From NCBI GenBank assembly GCA_963210315.1, contig OY723252.1, forward strand, positions 1,302,001 to 1,366,000: a stretch of DNA of 64,000 nt, read 5' to 3'. Positions 57,092-64,000 of this stretch are shown here, in pieces. The number at the start of each line of letters is the position of its first letter. Within the stretch, counting starts at the first letter, position 1. The notes below the pieces were generated by a model. That model was not told the origin of the DNA, ran no database searches, and saw only the letters and a program-made list of their open reading frames with translations. Source of the stretch: Rhynchopus euleeides (lineage: Eukaryota > Euglenozoa > Diplonemea > Diplonemida > Diplonemidae). The position numbers and the translations under genes are program-made.

Positions 57092-59983
57092 ATGGCAGCC
57101 ATGCAGGAGTCGGCGCCGTTGCAGCAGCCCGGTGCTGAGACGAGCGGGACCGAGAAGGAGTTCAACATGTTTGCGGCTGACGGCATCGAGCCGGAAAGAC
57201 CACCGGCAGAGGACCACGTGGAGCTGGATCTTGCGCCGCAGCCAGCTGAGGGCGAAGATCGCCTCGACTTCATCAACGTCAGCAGCGGTGTCGAGCAGGA
57301 GTCCGAACCGGCAGTAGTGACGGGCCAGCCAGGTGTCTGGGGCAAGATCGTATCCGGTTACGAGTCTGCAAGGGTATGTCTAGAAGCCGAGGATTTTTTA
57401 CCCGTTCAATTCAGCCTTTGATTGATTGAGTGCACAAACTACAGCCTTGTTCTTTTTTTACTGGAATAGGGCTCCTGTGCCAGCTTCAAAAAAGATAGCA
57501 GGCAGCGCTTTGGGGCAACAAATGCAGTCATCGTCAGCTGTGGGGGGTTGCTGTGGCATGGTGTGACGCTGTTTCTGACATCTGGAAATGGTTTTACGGA
57601 TTCTCTGTCTTTCTCAGTATCATGTCACCCACATCACGCACACAGGCCATGAAGGCGTCCATGACGCAGGATCTGGCACCCTGGACTAAGTTTGCCGACC
57701 GCAAGAAGTTCAGCGTCCCGAACAAGTCAGAAGTGTACTCCCGCGTGCGTACCAACCTGAAGGTGTATCACTCTAACTACTGCTACATGCTGGGCGGGCT
57801 TGCGATTTGGACTGCGGTATGTTCATTCAGAGAGTGCGTTGTGCCTTGTCTTGTGATGAAGCCTCGTGATGCCCTGCTAGGCGCATGATGACACCAGTTA
57901 AAGCAACATTGGTCCATTCCCTGAAGCCAACACGGCTTGTGACTTCCACTTTAACTTAAAGACAGAAGGAACCTGACTGCACCACCTTGTGTTACATCGG
58001 CAGTGCGGCAGTTGGGGCACACAACAGTGCAAGGCACATGATGACGCTATACCACCAGCAGCGTGACGCCATGTGCGTGTGAGTCGTGCAACAATAGAAC
58101 AGAAGCGAGACCTGACTGCCCTACACCTGTGCAGGCAAGGATGTGCTGGGATGCACAGCACATGATGACACCAGTTAAAGCAACATTGGTCCATTCCCTG
58201 AAGCCAACACGGCTTGTGACTTCCACTTTAACTTAAAGACAGAAGGAACCTGACTGCACCACCCATGTTCCTGTGAGGGTGCCTGACCACACGTGAAGGA
58301 AGAAGGCACCCACATGCCTGCAGCAGCCCTCTGTGGGCCGGTGTGCAGGCGCACTTCCAAGTGCACGAGCACGGCGTGCCGTTCGGTGCGGTGCCTCTTG
58401 GAGGTATCGGCAGCACCGTCGGACGGAGACACACATGTGTCGGCACGGCAGGCACATGATGACAACACCAAGCAGCGTGACGCCATGTGCGTGTGAGTCG
58501 TGCATCTGAAAAACAGAAAGCGAGACCTCTGACTGCCTGGCGGCACGGTGTCTGCCACAGGAAGTAGACTGTGTGAGGGTGTGTGCTGGGATGCACAGCA
58601 CATGATGACACCAGTTAAAGCAACATTGGTCCATTCCCTGAAGCCAACACGGCTCGTGACTTCCACTTTAACTTAAAGACAGAAGGAACCTGACCACACA
58701 CACGGTGGTGACAATCTGGCTGGGCACCGAGCCAACTTTGGGCGGAACCTGACCCTTTCTTGCTCAGTTGGACGCTCTGTCACCCCGACACACACACACA
58801 CCACCTGCACCGCAGATCAGCAACCTCTACTTTGTGCTCGCCATGGCAGCATCTGTGGGTGGCTACTACTACTACAGGACTGTGGTATGTCGAGCGCACC
58901 ACCTCTCTTGCTTGCTGCCGCGCCCTGTTGACCACATTGCAGTAATCATTGCCAGACGCGAAACCCCCCGCGATTCGTGCGGCGGGGGGCGGAGCAGGCG
59001 TTCGCGATGCTGCTACACAGGCCACCACCCCTCTCTCTCTCTGGCCACCCCCTATCGCGTGAAGGGAGATCATCCTTGTTGTGCTTCCTTCGACTTCTAT
59101 TTCAATATCCCCCCCCCCCTCTCTCTCCCTCTCGGCTTCCCTCTCGGACCCCCCCCACCCCACCCCACCCACCAACCCTGCCACGCAGACATCCGATGGG
59201 TCCACATTTGTGTTCCGTGGGCGCGAGGTGTCCCCGATTCAGTTCTACTTCTCCCTGACCGGCTTCACGCTGCTTATGTTCTGGCTGACAGGCGGCGGCT
59301 CTGCCATGTTCTGGTTGGTTATCCTTTCCCTGCTCGTCGTCTTCGGGCATGCAGGTGCAAGGGAGATCGACGAGGAGGTATGTCGATGCAGGGGCACACA
59401 CACACACACAGCAGCACCAGGCCTGCCTGTTGCTGGTACCCAGCGGCGCCACACCCCGCCCACCCCCTCCCCCAAAGCCACTGATGGAGAAGTACGCACA
59501 CCCACCCTTCTCTGTGGCCAACCACTGACCGACAACTGATACACACCCTCCCATCGTGCATCGATCCGCCTTGTACGGCAGATCTGGTGTAGTGACTACA
59601 AAAAAAAAGGACTAACATTATTGGTGCCCCTGATTTACCCCTTTTTCACTACGCACAAACTACGCAATATGGGGTCGTCAGGGGCACCAACATTGCAAGA
59701 AAGGTGCTAGGGGACTTGCTTTTCCATTCACTCTCGACGATCAAACCCCCCCTCCCCCCCTCCCCCACCCCCCACCCCCCCTACGAGTGAAGGGTGATCA
59801 TTCTTGTGATCCCTTCCCCTTCTGTTTCACTACCCCCCCCCCCCCCCCCACCCCCCTACACAGCCCTTTGCACCTTCTCCGACACCCACACACACACAGG
59901 ACGCGACAGAGGGGAACAGCGCTGTCGACCTGAACATGCTCGGCTCGGCCCTCCCCACGCTTGCCTCCCTGCGGGGCGTTTAA
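57092..59983 (+). CDS. PRA1-family membrane protein (prenylated Rab acceptor), five exons
   Basis: Exons 57092-57373, 57646-57816, 58816-58884, 59189-59377 and 59900-59983 give 264 aa. All four introns are phase 0 with GTATGT donors and CAG acceptors. The N-terminal ~94 residues are acidic and cytosolic. The PRA1 domain begins APWTKFADRKKFSVP and SEVYSRVRTNLKVYHSNYCYML. Hydrophobic segments lie in exon 2-3 (MLGGLAIWTAISNLYFVLAM) and exon 4 (FYFSLTGFTLLMFWLTGGG, then SAMFWLVILSLLVVFGHAGA), the usual two hydrophobic pairs. PRA1 proteins sit in Golgi/ER membranes and act on prenylated Rab GTPases in vesicle traffic. The exon 2 acceptor was chosen for phase; the nearer TTCTCAG at 57617 would shift the frame. 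The only clear housekeeping gene here. Confidence 0.9.
57374..57645 (+). other. PRA1 intron 1
   Basis: 272 bp, GTATGT ... CACACAG. No repeat recognised. Confidence 0.7.
57817..58815 (+). repeat. PRA1 intron 2 with three ~100-bp direct repeats
   Basis: 999-bp intron. A segment starting GCACATGATGACACCAGTTAA and ending AAAGACAGAAGGAACCTGAC occurs at ~57885-57980, ~58159-58253 and ~58599-58693. Between them a second phrase (GCGTGACGCCATGTGCGTGTG) occurs twice. The expansion explains the unusual intron length. Confidence 0.8.
58885..59188 (+). other. PRA1 intron 3
   Basis: 304 bp, GTATGT ... CCACGCAG, with a CCCGCGATTCGTGCGGCGGGGGG hairpin near 58968 and a long pyrimidine run before the acceptor. 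Confidence 0.7.
59378..59899 (+). repeat. PRA1 intron 4 carrying dispersed repeat copy 3 with a nested mini-element
   Basis: 522 bp. The 'TGGTGTAGTGACTACA' repeat (59582-59747) is split at ACTAACATT/CATTGCAAG by a 71-bp element. C tracts and a CACACAG acceptor follow. Confidence 0.8.
59620..59690. mobile_element. 71-bp mini-element with TGGTGCCCCTGA ends
   Basis: Ends TTGGTGCCCCTGA and TCAGGGGCACCAA; interior contains CACTACGCACAAACTACGCA. It is inserted in the dispersed repeat, whose uninterrupted form is seen at 56810 and 23517, with CATT on both sides. Same family as 35441-36442. Confidence 0.85.
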
Positions 59984-60970
59984 TTCCGGGGAAGCGGTGG
60001 GCCTGTGTGGCAGGAGCGGAGGGGGGGGGGATGGGGTACGGAGGCCCTACTGAGAACCAACTGGGCTGTACCACCCGGTGCTGCCGAGGGCACTGCTGTC
60101 GGTGCCCCACCCACCCACCCACCCCCACCCCCCATTTAAGGTTGGCTGGTCTCCCCCCACCCTCGCACCCCTCACGGGTCAAGTCAGAATCGCACGCACT
60201 GCATCTGCCGAGAGAGGGGGAGGCGATCTGTCGAAGCATCATACCCCGCAAAATGGCGGTGTTTTTTTTTCCACTGTATGAGTCAAACACAACTCATGAT
60301 GCACGACAGGTTCGCATGCCCTTCACGACTAGACGACTAGACGCACCGCACCCCCTCCCCCCCCCCCCCCCCATGTCCTCAGGTCCTCTACGTGAACCCT
60401 GTCAACTAGAGTGCTTTCGCTCCCCCCCCCCCCCAGGGGTGTAAATAAGGCCGACTCCCGACTCCCGACTCGCGCCGGATTTTTTGGGATTGGGAGGGTT
60501 GCCTTGCTTCCCTTAGGGAATGTGCGGTATTAGGCACCCCATGGCCAAAATGACCCCACTGCGATCCGCACAGACTCCAAATATTCAAAAGAAAGGGTTT
60601 TTGGAACACCCGAGGAGGGGGGGTCCCGATGGGTGGGTGGGGGTGTGGGGGTCCCGCTGGGTGGGACATGGTGTGTGCCTCCCAGTCATCTTCTTCATTA
60701 CCGGTCTCTGAACTGGGGTGAGTTCATTGCCAAACCACTGCTGTGAATACGGCGCCCCTTTCCCGCCCCTTTTGCCAGATCCTGGCAGCTCCCAAGAAGA
60801 GTTGTGTTCCGCCCCCATCAGGTGGTTGAGCATACCGCAGCGCACACGTGCACAACCACACACACTCCACACAGATGCGTCACACATGTGACGCAACTGT
60901 TGCGACACAACATGCCTCAGGTAGAGGCAGTAGTGTTTGACTCACAGCCAACATAGCTCTCAGTGGGGCC
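59984..60970. other. Low-complexity flank and element end, no gene
   Basis: Poly-C/CA-rich stretches, then GTGTAAATAAGGCCGACTCCCGACTCCCGACTC (60441-60474), whose GACTCCC words recur inside the palindrome at 61490-61548. No coding support. Confidence 0.4.
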
Positions 60971-60974
60971 GTGG

Positions 60975-61165
60975 ATGGTGTGGATGCATCCATGCATGCA
61001 TCCACGGCATCCAGGGATGCCCGAAAATGTCAAAAAATGGATTTTTGATTTGGCATACAGGCATTCATCCACTGCAGGCAGGCCTGCATGCAGGGCTTCG
61101 GAGCTCCAGGCTGTGTGTGGATGCATCCACAAAATTTGTGGATGCATGCGCTGCATGCACGGGAA
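60975..61165. repeat. GGATGCATCC foldback block
   Basis: The words GTGGATGCATCC, GCATGCATCCAC and TGCATGCA repeat in both orientations around a centre (61025-61060) containing CGAAAATGTCAAAAAATGGA, a scaffold phrase also in the foldback at 3960. Another small motif-specific element. Confidence 0.7.
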
Positions 61166-61266
61166 ATACTGAGAGCTATGCAGCCAAATACTGCTGCCGT
61201 GAGTGAGGTGCTCGCAGCGTGTGGGGCGCTGCGGGCGAAGTGGGGGGTTGGCTGGGACAGCCAACA

Positions 61267-61433
61267 TGGCGCTGTGCGTCGCGTGCTTCTTCGCGGACCA
61301 CCTCGCACGCGGGAAGACCCCGCAAGCGCCGAGTCAGTCCGCCCTGACCGAATGGTGGGCGACTGCTGGAGGGTCCATGGGACTCTCCACGGCAGAGGTG
61401 GCCGTACTACAGGATGAGTGCAGGATTGAGTAG
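61267..61433 (+). CDS. Weak candidate small ORF or last exon
   Basis: 55 aa (MALCVACFFADHLARGKTPQ...) ending at TAG 61431. Frequent small-residue/charged balance looks coding, and it could be a final exon. No domain, no confirmed start. Confidence 0.25.
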
Positions 61434-61489
61434 GGTTTGAGACCGCCCGTCCCCCCCAGCCCCCCACCCCAGGTACCTTAGGTGACTGT

Positions 61490-61548
61490 AAATAACCGAC
61501 TCCCGACTCCCGACTCCTGACCCCCAAACCTTATTTACAGCCCTGCCC
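61490..61548. repeat. Short palindrome with GACTCCC words
   Basis: GACTGTAAATAACC ... CCTTATTTACAGCCC form inverted ends around three GACTCCC words. Same family as 60441. Confidence 0.65.
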
Positions 61549-62284
61549 CCCCCCGCCCCCTTGCATAACGAGTGAAGGGGAGGAGAGGTGAATCACCGCG
61601 TTTCCACATTTTTCTTCTGCTTCACTGCCCGCCCCTCACCCCACCACACACACACACACACGCACACGCTGCCTTTGCGCTTCCACTGCCCCCTTCCCGC
61701 CTCGATGTGAGAGTGAACTAAAAAAGGGAGGGAGGGGAGGGGAGGTGTGGTGTGGGGTGGGGTGGGGTGGAACGGGGATGCCATAACCCTTTTTTTATCG
61801 CAACGGACTGTGCATGCAATGCCCATAACCGTCCTCCCCCCAATCCCCGGAGAAGGTGCTGGGAGACTTACTTTTCCATTCACTTTCGACGATCAAAAAA
61901 ACCCCCCCCCCCCCAATCCCCTCGGACACAGATTTACGCCGCTCCCCCCTTTTAGGAGGAGTTTCTCTTCAGAAGCCCCCATTTTTGTGACGGAGTTCTG
62001 TGCGGAAGGCACAAAAAACAAACGCAAGTTCTCTTCGCGACGCGATTCGCTATTGCATTCCGAGAGGGTTGGTGTGAGTGTGTGTGATGATCACATTTTA
62101 TGTGAGAAGGCCCTGCCTGCCTCATTGCCCACTCCCTACTCTACGTTTCAGCGGAAGTGAGTGTGTGTGGGGATGCTAGGCCAATTTTTAGTCTGCGGAG
62201 GAGGTATTGCGCATGCGTTTTGTGTCTTCCACACTGCTGCAAAGGATTCACACATGTCATTCTGAGCAAATCCCCCCCCCCCCA
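61549..62284. other. Low-complexity region, partial dispersed repeat, no gene
   Basis: CA and GGGGA/GGGGT simple repeats (61630-61770). The tail of the 'TGGTGTAGTG' family (GGTGCTGGGAGACTTACTTTTCC) is at 61854-61893. A CTACGTTTCAG acceptor-like site at 62151 is followed closely by GTGAGT. Confidence 0.4.
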
Positions 62285-62629
62285 AAGATTAACATCGAGT
62301 GCGTGTGCGAGTGTGCGAGGGGCGAGACCATCCTGGGTACCATCCTTCGTAAGGCCAGGCAAGTTCCCAACCAAAACAAAAAGCATAACACGCCCTGCAA
62401 AAGCGGGGTTGTGAGGGTGGGGGTGGCGGTGGCGTGGGGAGGGAGTTGCCACAATTCTCGTGACACACAGGAGTGCCCCCTCTCTCCCCCCCCCCCCCTC
62501 TCGCCCCCTCGCCCCTCACCTCCTCCTCCTCCACCCCTGTGCGCCACAGATAGGCGCCTGGGCCTTTCAACGAGATCACACCCCAACACGAGAATTTGGT
62601 GAATACGTGCCGGGAATGGTTCATGATCT
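62285..62629 (+). CDS. Candidate two-exon fragment, unknown product
   Basis: After a C tract ending in AAAG, a frame reads INIECVCECARGETILG ... KKHNTPCKSG (to ~62408). A pyrimidine-rich stretch ends in GCGCCACAG (62548), followed by a frame GAWAFQRDHTP ... EFGEYVPGMVHDLRQ and then GTAAGC at ~62636. The signals look like intron borders and the peptides look coding, but family and exon joining are unknown. Confidence 0.3.
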
Positions 62630-62639
62630 TCGTCAGTAA

Positions 62640-63757
62640 GCATAATTTCCAGACACAGGGGAAAAGGTGGAGGGAAAGGGAGAAGGGGAGAAGGGGAGAA
62701 GGAAGGGGGAGAGGGAGAGAAAGAGAATGGGTGGGGAGAGGGGTGCGTTTGGCGATTCTCACTACGGGGAGATCCACACTGAAGGCATGGCGGGAGGGAG
62801 AGGGGGGGGGGGGTGGGGATGGAGGGGGCATGGTGGTGGTGGTGGTGGTGGTGGTGATGTGTCGAAAGGCAAAGCTCGCCGGTCTTAGCGAAGGCTGTCT
62901 CCCCCCCTCTGCCCCCTCCCCGGGCAAAGAAACCGCACCGCTATATTTTCTCTGCCTCATATAGTTTTCTGGGTTGTAGCGAAAATACGGCAGTGCCGCC
63001 CCCTCCCCCCCATTCACTCCCGACAACCAAACCTCCCCCATTTCCCGAGATTTCGAAATGCCCCTCACACACAGCGTGTGGGGGGGGGGGGTCCGAGACC
63101 CCCCCCTCCCTACCCTGCTATCCGCTTCACCACCACCCTTCCCGACCACACCCCTCCTCCGCAACTCAGCCGCGAAAGGAGGTTGAATATTTTTACGCAT
63201 TTTTTTTACTCAGGTCTGCATAAATCAGGCACGTAGCTTGAAATTGGATTTTCAGATTTTTGCTGGTTCTGCTGGTCTGGGGTATTTTCCGGCGCTTCCC
63301 CCAAAATCCCGTCCTGACCGAACACCGGGTTCTCCGGGGCGCGTCCGGAGGCACGGAGTAGACAGCGCCACCGTGGGTCTTCGCTACGGTGCCGAAACGG
63401 TGTGTGGTGCATTTCCTATGTGTATGCAGAGGGAGAAATCGCCGAACTTTGACGAAAACTTGACGGTAGCGAAGAACCCCACAGTCGCATATTGACAAGC
63501 ACAAGCCACAGGGGGGTCTGGGGGGCAGAGCCCCCCAGCCGCCGGAGGCCACGGTAGTGAACATCTGTTCCTTCCGGGCTGAACACGGTGTGGATCTCTC
63601 CGACATCAGGTCGGAACCCAGTCCTGCGCGGGAAGCAGTCATCGGGAGCCGAAATCCTCGTGGTTCGGCCTGCTGCAGGGTCCATCTTCGGCCTGGTGTG
63701 AGGGAAAACCCCCCCACCAAAAAAAATTCTGGGGTTTCCCCAGGGTTTCCCCGACGT
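62640..63757. other. Purine/pyrimidine-rich DNA and an unassigned frame, no firm gene
   Basis: GGGAGA and GGT microsatellites (62665-62870), C tracts to 63120, then a minus-strand 175-codon frame (63193-63720) without domains. A GGGGGGCAGAGCCCCCC hairpin lies at 63507. Confidence 0.35.
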
Positions 63758-63821
63758 GGCTATTTAGCCATTTGGGCCAAATTTTAGGATTTTTCGAAAA
63801 TCCGGCGATGGCTAAATAGCC
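63758..63821. repeat. Small inverted repeat GGCTATTTAGCCAT
   Basis: GGCTATTTAGCCAT (63758) and ATGGCTAAATAGCC (63808), each arm itself nearly palindromic, separated by TTTTAGGATTTTTCGAAAA. A further TTTTAGGATTTTTCGG follows at 63833. Confidence 0.75.
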
Positions 63822-64000
63822 ATGGGGTATTTTTTTAGGATTTTTCGGAGGTGGGCCACTAGGAGGGGGTCACAGAGGAGGGGTGGTCTAAAGGACTTGG
63901 GTAGGTCAGCCTGACGGAAGACGACCGGGTAGGTTTTGCGTTGGCCGGAGGTATTTTTTGCGCACGCCACCTGTCGTACCACACGCCACGTTCATTCCTA
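63822..64000. other. End of window, nothing recognised
   Basis: No gene or repeat supported. Confidence 0.4.

Noticed and set aside
1-64000. tRNA and rRNA genes
   Set aside because: I saw no rRNA-like segment and no cloverleaf that I could support by eye. This is not an exhaustive search.

Overview
The window is nuclear DNA from a GC-rich, intron-containing eukaryote. I base this on spliced genes with GTATGT/GTAAGT donors and pyrimidine-rich acceptors, TATA-like boxes 70-110 bp upstream of start codons, non-LTR retrotransposons, a PRA1 membrane-traffic gene, and ubiquitin-like, OTU and USP domains. A unicellular alga or other protist fits best. A chromerid or other alveolate is only a guess, because nothing here fixes the lineage.

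Layout. 1-1.35 kb: simple and tandem repeats. 1.72-2.88 kb (minus): a coiled-coil protein of unknown function. 3.5-5.2 kb: a long foldback element with a small retroposon nested in it. 6.1-10.2 kb (minus): a hAT-like transposase carrying a decayed USP-like domain. 10.6-12.6 kb: nested small elements inside a perfect 55-bp inverted repeat. 13.2-17.4 kb: motif repeats, then a 3.9-kb satellite with a 31-bp unit. 17.5-23.4 kb: a three-exon gene joining an RNase H-fold transposase-like region to one dead and one intact OTU peptidase. 23.9-24.9 kb: a (CCCCT)n array attached to a retroposon body. 26.0-26.8 kb: a second 31-bp satellite. 27.7-30.7 kb: two genes, one with an OTU domain and zinc-binding clusters. 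31.7-32.7 kb: a third 31-bp satellite. 33.2-35.1 kb: a USP-type deubiquitinase. 35.3-37.0 kb: a TIR element with nested insertions. 38.2-40.3 kb: an intact ubiquitin-like plus DUF4116-repeat gene. 42.3-52.9 kb: a diverged duplicate of that gene, split by an 8.5-kb non-LTR retrotransposon flanked by a 17-bp target duplication. 53-56.3 kb: foldbacks, a broken gene and an antisense RT/RNase H remnant. 57.1-60.0 kb: a five-exon PRA1-family gene, the only clearly housekeeping gene. 60-64 kb: low-complexity DNA, small palindromic elements and weak exon candidates.

Two themes connect the window. First, at least four mobile-element or element-like genes carry ubiquitin-pathway peptidase folds (OTU, USP), several as a dead plus live pair. 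Second, three separate satellites share a 31-bp template: two tandem copies of a roughly 10-bp word, then ATGCC, then a 5-6-bp spacer. The 10-bp word differs completely from array to array. Several other small elements likewise keep a common scaffold while the repeated word changes. This looks like a family of repeats whose recognition word is exchanged or co-evolves with a binding protein, and it is the most promising undescribed feature here.
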